DNA of 64,000 bases, from the NCBI GenBank assembly GCA_964494475.1, contig CAZBRS010000006.1, positions 1-64,000 on the forward strand, in the 5' to 3' direction. The DNA is from CAZBRS01 sp964494475. GTDB lineage: Bacteria > Myxococcota_A > UBA9042 > CAZBRS01. The notes beneath the pieces were generated by a model, which made no database searches, was not told the origin of the DNA, and saw nothing but the letters and a program-made list of their open reading frames with translations. Made by a program: the position numbers and the translations under genes. This document shows positions 45,147-53,837 of this stretch, one piece after another (the stretch's first letter is position 1; the number at the start of each line of letters is the position of its first letter).

Positions 45147-46571
45147 ATGAGCCGCAAGCCCGCTCGGTTCCTTGTCCTGGCGCTGGTGTTCGCGCTCGTC
45201 GCCTGTGGCGGTGAGGGCTCCGAATCCGACGTGGCCTCGGACCAGGCCGTTGACCTCGCCGCGGACCTCGGGCCCCAGACCGACATGGTCGAGCCCGCGC
45301 CCGAGGTCGCCGAGCCGGCCCCTGACACGACCGAGCCGACCCCCGACGGGATCGAGACGACACCCGATCGGGTCGAGCTCGACGAGATCGAGCCCGACGT
45401 CGCGCCCGAGGTGCTGCTGCCGGTGTGCGAGGGCGCCTGGGCGCCCGTCACGCACGACCCGACCGTCGACCTCACGTTCCTGCGCGGGCCGTTCCTGCAG
45501 CAGGTGCAGGGCGACAGCGCCGTCATCGCGTGGCGCCTGGCGCCCCCCGCCGTGGGCGAGCCCGAGGCCCCGCCCGAGCCCGGATGCGTGCGCTACACGG
45601 TCGACGGGGCCGAATCCGAGGTCTGCGACGACCCCGACGACCACCGCCAGTACGCCGTGCGCCTGACCGGCCTGCCGCCGTCGACCCAGGTCACGTACCG
45701 AGCGATCGTGGGCGCTGTCGAGACCGCCGATCTGCGCTTCTTCGCCGCGCCCACCGACGAGGCACCGGTGCGCCTGCTGGTCTTCTCCGACGCCCACGTC
45801 AACGCCGAGACGTTGCCCCAGCTCGCGGCCTACGGGTTGGCCGATCAGGTCGACGTCGCGGTGAGCGTGGGCGACCACGTGAACTCGGCCCTGGTCGAGG
45901 AGTTCGACCAGTACTTCGCGCTGATGCGGCCGCTCTTCCAGCACGTTCCCTGGTGGCCCACCATCGGCAACCACGAGGGCCGCGACGACCAGTACTTCGA
46001 CAGCATCGAGGTGCCGGGCGCGGGCCCCAACCCGGGCGGCGAGGCCTACTACTCGGCGCGCGTCGGAAACGTGTGGATCGGCGTGCTCGAGCTGAAGGAC
46101 ATCCTGGTCTCGGCCATGCTGAAGAAGGATCTGGGCGAGGTCATCTGGTTGCGGGAACAGTTGGCCAGCCCCGCGGCGCAGACGGCCACCTGGCGCCTCT
46201 TGTTCCTGCACGAGCCGCCCTGGACGAACAACTGGGCGCCCTGCGACTACAACGGCGAGGTGTTCATCCGCGACCTGATGCTCGAGCTGATGGCCGAGGG
46301 GAACGTGACGGCCCTCTTCAGCGGGCACACCCACGACTACGAGCACGGGGTCATCGACGGCAGGCACTTCTTCATCGCGGGCGGCGCGGGAGGGCACCTC
46401 GACGACGTGTGCGCCCCCCTCGAGGGCTTCCCCCAGCCCTGGACCGCCCTCGTCGAGCACCACCGGCTGGTGCTCGACGCCGGCTGCGACAAGCTGGTCA
46501 TCGAGGCGCGCCGCATGGCCGACGACGCCGTCCTCGACCGCGTCGAGATCCTCCCGAACCCCGCGCCCTGA
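45147..46571 (+). CDS. Metallophosphoesterase lipoprotein (purple acid phosphatase-like)
   Basis: A 474-residue lipoprotein (LVACGG) with a ~70-residue acidic Pro/Glu/Asp spacer, an N-terminal fibronectin-like domain (about 100-200; VIAWRLAP, LPPSTQVTYRAIVG) and a C-terminal calcineurin-like phosphatase domain. Metal ligands occur in order: VFSDAHVN, SVGDHVNS, TIGNHEGRDD, LFLHEPPW and SGHTHDYEHG. It probably hydrolyses phosphate esters or nucleotides in the periplasm or at the surface. It lies 12 bp after nadA and 10 bp before the ATP-grasp gene, so it is in the same transcription unit. Confidence 0.9.
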   Translation: MSRKPARFLVLALVFALVACGGEGSESDVASDQAVDLAADLGPQTDMVEPAPEVAEPAPDTTEPTPDGIETTPDRVELDEIEPDVAPEVLLPVCEGAWAPVTHDPTVDLTFLRGPFLQQVQGDSAVIAWRLAPPAVGEPEAPPEPGCVRYTVDGAESEVCDDPDDHRQYAVRLTGLPPSTQVTYRAIVGAVETADLRFFAAPTDEAPVRLLVFSDAHVNAETLPQLAAYGLADQVDVAVSVGDHVNSALVEEFDQYFALMRPLFQHVPWWPTIGNHEGRDDQYFDSIEVPGAGPNPGGEAYYSARVGNVWIGVLELKDILVSAMLKKDLGEVIWLREQLASPAAQTATWRLLFLHEPPWTNNWAPCDYNGEVFIRDLMLELMAEGNVTALFSGHTHDYEHGVIDGRHFFIAGGAGGHLDDVCAPLEGFPQPWTALVEHHRLVLDAGCDKLVIEARRMADDAVLDRVEILPNPAP

Positions 46572-46581
46572 GCCACTTCGC

Positions 46582-47445
46582 ATGCGGCCCCTCGACGTCG
46601 CCCTGGCCACCAGCCTCGACCTGCACGAGCCCGACCGCGACGAGGCGCCCACGCTGGCGGCCCTCGCCGCCCTGGGCCTCACGGCGCGCTCCCGGGCCTG
46701 GGACGACCCGGCCGCCGACTTCGCCGCGGCGCGCCTGGTCGTGCTGCGCGCCACCTGGAACTACCCCGAGCGCCCCGCCGACTTCCGCGCGTGGCTCGAG
46801 CGCACGGCGGCCGCGTCGACGCTGCTGAACCCCCTGCCCGTCGTCCTGTGGAACCTGCACAAGGGCTACCTGCTGGACCTGGAACGGCAGGGCGTGCCCA
46901 TCGTGCCCACGCGCGTGCTCCCCGCTGGCGCGCCCTCCTCGTTCGAGGCCCTGACCCGCGCCACGGGCTGGCCCGATCTCGTGCTGAAGCCGGCGGTCTC
47001 CTGCGGCTCGCGCCTCACCTTCCGGGTCGCAGCCGACGACGTGGCGACAGGCGACGAGGTGCTCCGGACCCTCGCCGCCGAAGGCGACGCGCTGGCCCAG
47101 CCCTACCTGACGTCGGTCGAAGCGTACGGCGAACGCGCCCTCGTGTGCATCGACGGCGAGATCACCCACGCCGTGCGCAAGAGCCCGCGCTTCGCGGGCC
47201 AGGACGAGAGCACGTCCGAGGCCCTGCCCGTCTCGCCGGCCGAGGCCGCCCTGGCGCGCCGGTGCCTCGCTGCCGTGCCCCACGAACTGCTCTACGCCCG
47301 CGTCGACGTGGCCCCCGGGCCCGACGGTGAGCCCGTGCTCATGGAGCTCGAGCTCATCGAACCCACGCTCTTCTTCCCGGCCTGCCCCGCGGCGCTGGAG
47401 CGCTTCGCCTGGGTGGTGAAGCGGCGCGTCGACGCGCAGGCGTAA
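46582..47445 (+). CDS. ATP-grasp domain protein
   Basis: A 287-residue protein of the RimK/DcsG-like ATP-grasp kind. The N-terminal domain has VLRATWNYPERPADF. The ATP-binding part includes VLKPAVSCGSRLTF (Lys and Gly loop), AQPYLTSVEAYGERALVCID (E...E) and RVDVAPGPDGEPVLMELELI with the Mg-binding Glu and the NPTLF-like IEPTLFF. These enzymes join a carboxylate to an amine or hydroxyl using ATP; relatives are found in O-ureidoserine/cycloserine and glutathione-like pathways. The substrate is not known. It follows the phosphoesterase by 10 bp. Confidence 0.83.
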   Translation: MRPLDVALATSLDLHEPDRDEAPTLAALAALGLTARSRAWDDPAADFAAARLVVLRATWNYPERPADFRAWLERTAAASTLLNPLPVVLWNLHKGYLLDLERQGVPIVPTRVLPAGAPSSFEALTRATGWPDLVLKPAVSCGSRLTFRVAADDVATGDEVLRTLAAEGDALAQPYLTSVEAYGERALVCIDGEITHAVRKSPRFAGQDESTSEALPVSPAEAALARRCLAAVPHELLYARVDVAPGPDGEPVLMELELIEPTLFFPACPAALERFAWVVKRRVDAQA

Positions 47446-47491
47446 AGACTGGCCTCTGGCGCCCACGGGCTTTCGCGATTATTCTTGGTGC

Positions 47492-47815
47492 ATGGAAGCA
47501 GCAATCAAACAAGCCATCGACGCCTACTGCCGTGAGTTGCGAGCGCTCTACGGCGCTCGCCTGAAGGCCGTCTACCTATACGGCTCTCGTGCCCGGGGCG
47601 ACGCAGAGGCCGACTCCGACGTCGACGTCTGCGTCGTCTTGAACGGTGCGGTGAAACCGGGCGAGGAGATCCTCCGGACAAGCGAGGCGACCAGTCGGCT
47701 ATCGCTGGAGCACGACGTCGTGCTGTCGCGCGTCTTCGTGCCCGCCACGGACCTGGAAAGCGCCGCCACGGCCTTCGTTCGCAACGTCGAGCGCGAGGGA
47801 GTGGCGTGGGCGTGA
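47492..47815 (+). CDS. Minimal nucleotidyltransferase (MNT), antitoxin-like
   Basis: A 107-residue pol-beta-fold nucleotidyltransferase with YGSRARGDAEADSDVDVCVV: GS...D-x-D motif complete, so catalysis is likely. In MNT/HEPN modules such a protein neutralises the HEPN RNase by AMPylating it. It overlaps the HEPN gene downstream. It is preceded by a 46-bp gap without a clear promoter except a weak TATTCT. Confidence 0.87.
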   Translation: MEAAIKQAIDAYCRELRALYGARLKAVYLYGSRARGDAEADSDVDVCVVLNGAVKPGEEILRTSEATSRLSLEHDVVLSRVFVPATDLESAATAFVRNVEREGVAWA

Positions 47816-48180
47816 ACGACGAACGTGCTGACTTCCTCGATATGGCCCAAGCAAGCTGCGACGCGGCAGAGTACCTTCTTCAAGGCGGTTACCCGGGCTT
47901 CGCGGCGTCCCGCGCCTACTACGGCATGTTCCATGCGGCAGAAGCGATGTTGGAGAGGCGCGGGCTTTCGTTCTCTCGCCATTCAGCGGTCATCAGCGCG
48001 TTCGGACGCGAGATCGTGAAACGCGGAGATGCGCCCGTCGAGTTCCACCGCCACCTCCTGGACGCCTTCGACCTTCGCAACGTGAGCGAATACCGTTCCC
48101 ACGGCTCGGTCACGGCAGACGAAGCCCGTGAGATGATTCGCAGGGCGCGCGCGTTCGTCGATCTCGCTCGTCGTGGTTGA
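47806..48180 (+). CDS. HEPN-domain protein, partner of MNT
   Basis: A 124-residue all-helical protein: AEYLLQGGYPGFAASRAYYG MFHAAEAML, FGREIVKRG and FDLRNVSEYRSHGSVTADEA are typical of the HEPN family that pairs with MNT (COG1895-like). RNVSEYRSH is a possible R-x4-6-H RNase motif. GTG 47806 follows GAGGGAG; GTG 47812 would overlap the MNT stop as GTGA and is an alternative. As a module it is likely a toxin-antitoxin or stress system. Confidence 0.85.
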   Translation: MGVNDERADFLDMAQASCDAAEYLLQGGYPGFAASRAYYGMFHAAEAMLERRGLSFSRHSAVISAFGREIVKRGDAPVEFHRHLLDAFDLRNVSEYRSHGSVTADEAREMIRRARAFVDLARRG

Positions 48181-48203
48181 GCCTGGGCCGTTCGCCGTGT
48201 AGC

Positions 48204-49043
48204 ATGGCGGGAATGAAGCTCCCCCCCTTCACCACCGAGACCATCCACTTCCCCGAGCCCGCCGACAGCGTGTTCCCCGCCGAGGGCGTGCGGGCGCACC
48301 TGTGCCGGCCTTTGGTGCCGTCGGGGCGTACTCGCGCGGCCATCGTGGTGCTGCCCGTCACGGGGGGCGACTACGGCGAGACGCGGCTGTTCTCCGACCA
48401 CCTGGCCGCGAAGGGCTTCACCACGCTGCGCTTCGAGCGCCGGGCCGACTGGTTGTTCACGCAGGGCGACGGCCGGGGCGAGGCCCGCGAGCCCGAAGCC
48501 ATCGCGCGGCTGGCCACCGAGTACGCGCGCGACGTGCAGCGCGGGCTCGCGTGGCTGCGGGCGCGGCCCGACGTCGACCCGGCGCGCGTCGGCATCCTGG
48601 GCCTCAGCCTGGGGGCCATCATCGCGTCGCGCGTGGCCGCGGCCGACCCCGACCTGAAGGGCGTGGTCCTGCTCATCGGCGGCGCCGGGCTCGCCGACGT
48701 CGTGCTGTCGGCCAACGACCGCGAGGTCGCGCAGTACCGCGCAGCGCTGGCGGCGCGGCACGGGGTCTCGGAGCCCGAGCTCGCGCCCATGCTCCACGCG
48801 GCCTTCGATCCCGTCGACAACCTGCCCGACCTGCCCCGCCTCGGCCGCGAGCGCACGCTGCTGGTCACCGCGCGCTTCGACGCCGTGGTGCGCCGCCCCT
48901 TCGGCGAGCGCCTGTGGGAGGCCGCCGGCCGCCCCGAGCGCAGCCTGTTGCCCTGCGGGCACTACTCGACCGTGCTCTTCGTTCCGTGGCTGCGTCGCCG
49001 CGTGCGGCGCTGGTTCGACGCGCGCCTGCTGGGGGACCTTTGA
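48204..49043 (+). CDS. Alpha/beta-hydrolase (dienelactone-hydrolase-like)
   Basis: A 279-residue cytoplasmic hydrolase. Nucleophile elbow GILGLSLGAIIASR, a catalytic Asp in TARFDAVVRR and His in PCGHYSTVLF complete the triad; FERRADWLFTQGDGRGEARE is an insert in the cap region. It resembles DUF-type dienelactone or peptidase S9-like hydrolases, substrate unknown. ATG 48213 is an alternative start. The stop overlaps the TTG start of the next gene (49040-49043), so they are coupled. Confidence 0.8.
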   Translation: MAGMKLPPFTTETIHFPEPADSVFPAEGVRAHLCRPLVPSGRTRAAIVVLPVTGGDYGETRLFSDHLAAKGFTTLRFERRADWLFTQGDGRGEAREPEAIARLATEYARDVQRGLAWLRARPDVDPARVGILGLSLGAIIASRVAAADPDLKGVVLLIGGAGLADVVLSANDREVAQYRAALAARHGVSEPELAPMLHAAFDPVDNLPDLPRLGRERTLLVTARFDAVVRRPFGERLWEAAGRPERSLLPCGHYSTVLFVPWLRRRVRRWFDARLLGDL

Positions 49044-49534
49044 AAAAATCCGTCCGCGAGCGCGTACGCGCCCTGTTGCAGCTCGACGACACGCCCAGCT
49101 CCATCGGGCGGGGCGTCTTCTGGGGCACGTTCATCTCGTGGCTGCCGCTGCTCGGGCTGCAGACGGTGCTGGCGTTGGCCCTGCCCACGCTCTTCGGTGG
49201 CAACCGCCTGGCCTGCATGACCGTCACGTGGGTGCTGCCGAACCCGCTCACGCTCGTCCCCATGTTCTGGCTCGACTACCTGGCCGGCTCGGCGCTGCTC
49301 CGGGCGCTCGGCTCCGCCTTGCAGCCCTGGACGCGCGAACGCCTCGAGCTCCTGTTCCAGCACCTCGGCACGTTGGGCCTGGCCGACGCCTTCCGCGAAC
49401 TGGCGGCCGCGGGCGTCGCCCTGCTCGGCCCCATGCTGCTCGGTGGGGTGGTCCTCGGCGTCACCACGGGTGCGCTGCTCGGTCTCGTGGTGGCCGCCGG
49501 ACTGAAGAAGCGTCGCGAAAAAAATATTCAATAA
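49040..49534 (+). CDS. DUF2062 membrane protein
   Basis: A 164-residue protein. A soluble basic N-terminus (KKSVRERVRALLQLDDTPSS) is followed by the DUF2062 motif IGRGVFWGTFISWLPLLGLQ, then TVTWVLPNPLTLVPMFWLDY and two or three membrane helices, ending in a Lys/Arg tail. DUF2062 domains occur with glycosyltransferases or alone; the function is unknown. The start is TTG at 49040 inside the upstream stop; no ATG or GTG is available that keeps the conserved N-terminus. Confidence 0.82.
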   Translation: MKKSVRERVRALLQLDDTPSSIGRGVFWGTFISWLPLLGLQTVLALALPTLFGGNRLACMTVTWVLPNPLTLVPMFWLDYLAGSALLRALGSALQPWTRERLELLFQHLGTLGLADAFRELAAAGVALLGPMLLGGVVLGVTTGALLGLVVAAGLKKRREKNIQ

Positions 49535-49564
49535 TATCCGTCGCGTCTACGCCGATTCGCCGCA

Positions 49565-49594
49565 TTGACAAACGTGGAGAGCCGGCGATAGGAT
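49565..49594 (+). promoter_or_regulatory. Promoter of the aminotransferase gene
   Basis: TTGACA (49565-49570), 18 nt, TAGGAT (49589-49594). An upstream in-frame ATG at 49593 falls within the -10, which places the true start at 49623. Confidence 0.7.
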
Positions 49595-49622
49595 GCGCCG
49601 CCTGAATCTGCGGAGTGCCATC

Positions 49623-50756
49623 ATGGCCATCAATCCCGACGTCCTCACGGAGCTCTCGACCCTCGGCCAGCGCTCCCGCGTCTTTCTGTCCATGCCCTGG
49701 GTGCCCGGGCTCACCCCCACCATCCTCGATCAACCCGGCCGCTTCGAGAGCTTCCAGACCGACGAAGGGCTCGAGCGTCGGCACGGCATCTTCCGCGTGA
49801 ACGAAGCCGCGCTCTCGACCCTCGACCACGGCGGCCTCTACGGCGACGCCGTGTTCGAGGGCGTGCTGCTGCAGCACGGGCGCCTGTTCGTCTTCAAGGA
49901 GCACCTGAAGCGCTGGTGGGCCTCGGCCGCGAAGATGGAGATGCACTTCCCCTACAGCCTGCCCGATCTGGCCGAGTGGATCGTGCGCGCGTGCCAGGAG
50001 GCGGCGTTCACTGACGACGAGCGCGGCTACCTGCGCCCGGTGTTGACGCGCGGCTTCGGCAACCTGGGGATCAACCCCTCCAAGTGCATCGCGCCCACCA
50101 TCTACGTGATCTGCTCGACCATCCAACTGTACCCGCCACGCACCTACGAGACCGGCATCGAACTGTCGATCTCGCGTCGCACCCGCCGCGCCGGGGCCAC
50201 CATCTCGGACCCCAACGTGAAGAGCAACAACTACCTCAACAACATCAACGGTCTGCTCGAAACGCGCGCGCAGGGACGCCTCGAGACGCTGATGATGACC
50301 TCCGACGGCTACGTGGCCGAGGCCACCGCCGACAACCTGTTCCTGATCCGGCACGAGGCCGGGTGGGAGACCGACCCCGCGAAGGTGGTGCTCGAGACCC
50401 CGGTGGCCGACTACTGCCTCGAGGGCATCACGCGGAACCTCGTCATGCAAGAGGCCCGGGAGCAGGGCTACCGCGTGGTCGAGCGCCGCGACCTGCTGCC
50501 CCTCGACCTGGTGGGCCCCGCCCGCGAAGCCTTCATGACCGGCACCGGCTGCGGCATCATGCCGGTGGTGGGCGTCGCGGGGGTACCGACGGGCGACGGA
50601 CTGCCCGGTCCCTGCACGCTGGCGCTGCTCGAGCGCGTGCGCGCCCGCATGCGGCAGCCCGCGTACGGCCTGTCCATCCACGCCGATCGCGCCGAGATCG
50701 AGGCCTACCTGGCCGCGCCCGACGCCGTGACCTGGCCCCGGGCCAGGAGCCTGTAG
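49623..50756 (+). CDS. ilvE: Class IV aminotransferase (branched-chain type)
   Basis: A 377-residue PLP enzyme, fold type IV. VNEAALSTLDHGGLYGDAVF is the N-terminal signature. The Schiff-base Lys lies in SDPNVKSNNYLNNINGLLET. The PLP phosphate loop includes DGYVAEATADNLF and MTGTGCGIMPVV. Members transaminate Leu/Ile/Val, D-amino acids or aminodeoxychorismate; length and motifs favour IlvE, but it has no neighbouring branched-chain genes. The symbol is therefore tentative. The next gene, FTCD, is 33 bp away. Confidence 0.82.
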   Translation: MAINPDVLTELSTLGQRSRVFLSMPWVPGLTPTILDQPGRFESFQTDEGLERRHGIFRVNEAALSTLDHGGLYGDAVFEGVLLQHGRLFVFKEHLKRWWASAAKMEMHFPYSLPDLAEWIVRACQEAAFTDDERGYLRPVLTRGFGNLGINPSKCIAPTIYVICSTIQLYPPRTYETGIELSISRRTRRAGATISDPNVKSNNYLNNINGLLETRAQGRLETLMMTSDGYVAEATADNLFLIRHEAGWETDPAKVVLETPVADYCLEGITRNLVMQEAREQGYRVVERRDLLPLDLVGPAREAFMTGTGCGIMPVVGVAGVPTGDGLPGPCTLALLERVRARMRQPAYGLSIHADRAEIEAYLAAPDAVTWPRARSL

Positions 50757-50789
50757 CGGATCCGACACCACCGGAACAGGGAGGGAGGC

Positions 50790-52484
50790 ATGCGCCTGGT
50801 AGAGTGCGTCCCCAACTTCAGCGAGGGGCGTGACAAGGCCAAGCTCGACGCCATCGCCGACGCCATCCGCGCCGTGCCCGGCGTGAGCCTGCTGGATGTC
50901 GACGCCGGCGCCGACACCAACCGCACGGTCTTCACGCTGGTCGGCGAGCCCGACGCCGCGGTCGAGGCCGCCTTCCGCGCCATCGCCAGGGCGGCCGAGC
51001 TCATCGACATGAGCACGCACAAGGGCGCCCACCCGCGCATGGGCGCCACCGACGTGTGCCCCTTCGTCCCCGTCACGGGCGTCACCATGGACGAGTGCGT
51101 CGAGCTCGCCCATCGCCTGGGCAAGCGCGTGGGCACCGAGCTCGGCATCCCCGTGTACCTGTACGAATACGCCGCCACGCGGCCCGAGCGCCAGAACCTG
51201 GCCGACGTGCGCGCGGGCGAGTACGAGGCGCTGCCCGAGAAGATGCGTCACCCCGACTGGGTGCCCGACTACGGCCCCCACGCCTTCCACGCCGGCGCCG
51301 GCGCGACCGTCATCGGCGCGCGCGAGTTCCTGGTGGCCTACAACATCAACCTGAACACGCGCGACACCCGGCTCGCCAAGGACCTGGCCAACACCATCCG
51401 CGAGGCTGGCAAGAACAAGCGCGGCCCCGACGGCAAGTTCGTGCGCGACGCGAACGGCGAGATCGTGAAGGAGCCCGGCCTCTTCAAGTTCTGCAAGGCC
51501 ACGGGCTGGTACCTGCCCGAGCACGGGCTGGCGCAGGTCACCATGAACCTGACGAACTACCGCGTGACCCCGGTGCACGTGGTGTTCGACAAGGTGTGCG
51601 AGCTCGCCGCGGGCCTCGGGCTGCGCGTCACGGGCTCCGAGATCGTGGGGCTCGTGCCCCTCGAGGCCATGCTGGCCGCCGGTCGGCACTACCTCGCGAA
51701 GCAGGGCGCCTACCCCGGCGTCTCCGAGGCCGAGGTCGTCGCCACGGCCATCCGCTCCCTGGGCCTCCGCGAGCTCTCGCCCTTCGAGCCGGAGCAGAAG
51801 ATCATCGAGCACCGCGTGCGCCATGAGCGCCCGCTGGCCTCGCTCCGCGTCGAGCGCTTCCTCGACGAGCTGGCCTCCGACTCGCCCGCGCCAGGCGGGG
51901 GCAGCGTGGCGGCCCTGTGCGCCGCGCTGGCGGCGTCGCTCGCGGCCATGGTGCCCGCGCTCACCCACGGCAAGAAGGGCTTCGCCGACGTGCGCGACGA
52001 GCTGGGCCGGGTGGGCGTGCGCGCCCAGGCCTTGAAGGCCGCCTACCGGGAGCTCATCGACCGCGACACCGACGCCTTCAACGCGGTGATGACCGCCGTC
52101 CGCCTGCCCAAGGGCTCGCCCGCCGAGGTCGCGGCGCGCGAGGCCGCCCTGCTCGAGGCCAACAAGGGCGCCACCCGCGTACCCCTCGAGCTGCTGGTCG
52201 GCGTGGCCGCCGAGTTGCCGCCCCTCATCGAGGCCTGCATCACGCGGGGCAACCCCAACAGCGCCTCCGACGCCGGCGTGTCGGCCCTCACCGCCCGCGC
52301 GGCGCTCGAGGGCGCCTACCTGAACGTGCTCATCAACCTGCCCGGAATCAACGACCCCGCCTTCGTGGCCGAGACGCGCGCCGCGGCCGACCGCGCGTTC
52401 ACCGAGGGCAGCGCCACCTTCGAAGCGCTCGCGGCGCGCGTTCGCTCAGAGCTGGCGCGCCGCCTCGACGACCAGCGGCCATAG
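50790..52484 (+). CDS. ftcD: Glutamate formimidoyltransferase / formimidoyl-THF cyclodeaminase
   Basis: A 564-residue bifunctional enzyme of histidine breakdown: it moves the formimino group from formiminoglutamate to tetrahydrofolate, then releases ammonia. The transferase part (1-~330) has MRLVECVPNFSEGRDKAKLD, NRTVFTLVGEP, MSTHKGAHPRMGATDVCPF with the catalytic His, and AYNINLNTRDTRLAKDLA. After a linker the cyclodeaminase part (~350-560) has FLDELASDSPAPGGGSVAAL and NPNSASDAGVSALTAR. It makes a natural end of a pathway whose first enzyme, HutH, is 40 kb away; hutU and hutI are absent here. Confidence 0.95.
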   Translation: MRLVECVPNFSEGRDKAKLDAIADAIRAVPGVSLLDVDAGADTNRTVFTLVGEPDAAVEAAFRAIARAAELIDMSTHKGAHPRMGATDVCPFVPVTGVTMDECVELAHRLGKRVGTELGIPVYLYEYAATRPERQNLADVRAGEYEALPEKMRHPDWVPDYGPHAFHAGAGATVIGAREFLVAYNINLNTRDTRLAKDLANTIREAGKNKRGPDGKFVRDANGEIVKEPGLFKFCKATGWYLPEHGLAQVTMNLTNYRVTPVHVVFDKVCELAAGLGLRVTGSEIVGLVPLEAMLAAGRHYLAKQGAYPGVSEAEVVATAIRSLGLRELSPFEPEQKIIEHRVRHERPLASLRVERFLDELASDSPAPGGGSVAALCAALAASLAAMVPALTHGKKGFADVRDELGRVGVRAQALKAAYRELIDRDTDAFNAVMTAVRLPKGSPAEVAAREAALLEANKGATRVPLELLVGVAAELPPLIEACITRGNPNSASDAGVSALTARAALEGAYLNVLINLPGINDPAFVAETRAAADRAFTEGSATFEALAARVRSELARRLDDQRP

Positions 52485-52961
52485 CCTCTCGCGGCGCGCC
52501 GCCACGTCGCGCAGCACCTGCACGTACGGACGAATCACGGAGCGGGCCGCCAGGCCGCGCTCGAGGGCCTGCTCGACCGTCCAGCCCGCGTTCAAAATCA
52601 GGTAGGCCAGCAGGATGGTGGGCGAGCGGTTCATGCCGGCCGTGCAGTGCACGAAGACCCGCGCGTGCTCCGAGGCCAGGGCGTGCAGGGCGGCCACCGC
52701 GGGGACGAGCGACCGCTGCACCTCCTCGGGGCGGAAGTCGGTGATGGGCACGCGCTCGACGGTCAGGCCCGACCCCATCGCGAGCTTCCAGGCCACGGAG
52801 GACAGCAGCCCCTCGCCCCGCAGATCGTCGTCGGTCTGCAGGTTGAGGACCGCCTCGACGCCGTAGCCATCGCGCAGGAGGATCCAGTCGGCCTCGTCGG
52901 CCGGGTAGCTCCCGACCCACAGCTCGTCGGTGATGGCGTCTGCCGAAAAATGCGCCGACAT
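52446..52961 (-). CDS. Dual-specificity/tyrosine phosphatase-like protein
   Basis: A 171-residue DSP-fold phosphatase. The P-loop VHCTAGMNRSPTILLAYLIL has the catalytic Cys and Arg (HCxxGxxRS). The general acid is probably in VPITDFRPEEV, and VEAVLNLQTDDDL matches the typical N-terminal region. It is similar in size to atypical DSPs and plant starch-phosphatase-like proteins; the substrate may be protein or a phosphoglycan. The start at 52961 is chosen over upstream ATGs because the domain begins there. Its 3' end overlaps ftcD on the opposite strand by 39 bp. Confidence 0.88.
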   Translation of the reverse strand: MSAHFSADAITDELWVGSYPADEADWILLRDGYGVEAVLNLQTDDDLRGEGLLSSVAWKLAMGSGLTVERVPITDFRPEEVQRSLVPAVAALHALASEHARVFVHCTAGMNRSPTILLAYLILNAGWTVEQALERGLAARSVIRPYVQVLRDVAARRERLWPLVVEAARQL

Positions 52962-53019
52962 GGAACCCCGATGCGAGATGCTTGAGCCTCGGCCGCTTTT
53001 ATGGTTCAATCGCCCTACT

Positions 53020-53829
53020 ATGTCAACGCGGCGCAACAACCTGCGAGTCACGACCCTGGGCGCACGCGGGAGTTTTCCCGTCGAAGGCCCCGAGTTCCAG
53101 CGCTACGGCGGCCGAACCACCGCCCTCATCGTCGAGGCCGGCGACGACGTGGTACTCGTCGACGCAGGCAGCGGGCTCATCTGCAACGAGCACCGCTTCG
53201 CGCACGCGCCGCTCGTCCACATGGTCTTCACGCACTTCCACATGGACCACATCCTGGCCTTCCCGTTCTTCCCCTTCCACCTGCAGAAGGGTCAGAAGAT
53301 CGTCGTGCACCACGACCCATCGCTCAGCCCCGACCCGCGCGCGGCGCTGTTCGACTTCGTGCGCCGACCGCACTTCCCCATGGACCACGGCGCGCTCGAC
53401 AGCCGCTTCGTGTGGACCGAGTTCCGCGGCAGCTTCGAGGTGGGCGGGCTGACGGTCCGGGCCTTCCCGTTGAACCACCCCGACTTCGCCGTCGGCTATC
53501 GCTTCGAATACGGAAACAGCACCTACGTGCACATCTCCGATCACGAGCACGAGCCCGCCTGGGACGGCCGCATCCTCGGCGCGATCGGCGGCGCACAGCT
53601 CCTGACCATGGACGCCATGTACGACGCCCCCGACTACCGCCAGGGCTGGGGGCACTCCAAATGGACCGACGTGGTCGATCTGGCCGTCCGGGGTGCCGTC
53701 GAGCGGCTGCTCCTGTGGCACCATCACTACCACTACACCGACCGACGCCTCGAGCACATCGTGTCCGAAGCCCAGACGCTCCACACGCGCACCGACGCGG
53801 CCCACGAGGGCGGGACCACCACGATTTGA
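53020..53829 (+). CDS. MBL-fold metallo-hydrolase
   Basis: A 269-residue metallo-beta-lactamase fold protein. Zinc ligands: FTHFHMDHILAFPFF (HxHxDH), LNHPDF (His) and HISDHEHEP (Asp/His). VTTLGARGSFPVEGPEFQRY and GGRTTALIVEAGDDVVLVDA are typical of the RNase Z/PhnP-like branch that includes cyclic phosphodiesterases. The function is unknown. The ATG lies only ~60 bp from the divergent phosphatase start. A TTGAGC-17-TTCAAT pair directly before it would give a nearly leaderless transcript and is uncertain. Confidence 0.88.
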   Translation: MSTRRNNLRVTTLGARGSFPVEGPEFQRYGGRTTALIVEAGDDVVLVDAGSGLICNEHRFAHAPLVHMVFTHFHMDHILAFPFFPFHLQKGQKIVVHHDPSLSPDPRAALFDFVRRPHFPMDHGALDSRFVWTEFRGSFEVGGLTVRAFPLNHPDFAVGYRFEYGNSTYVHISDHEHEPAWDGRILGAIGGAQLLTMDAMYDAPDYRQGWGHSKWTDVVDLAVRGAVERLLLWHHHYHYTDRRLEHIVSEAQTLHTRTDAAHEGGTTTI

Positions 53830-53837
53830 GCGCCACC

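Noticed and set aside
49593..49622. Upstream ATG for the aminotransferase
   Set aside because: It lies inside the predicted -10 TAGGAT, before the transcription start.
52982..53010. TTGAGC-17-TTCAAT promoter before the MBL-fold gene
   Set aside because: It would give an almost leaderless message; kept only as a remark because the -10 is poor.
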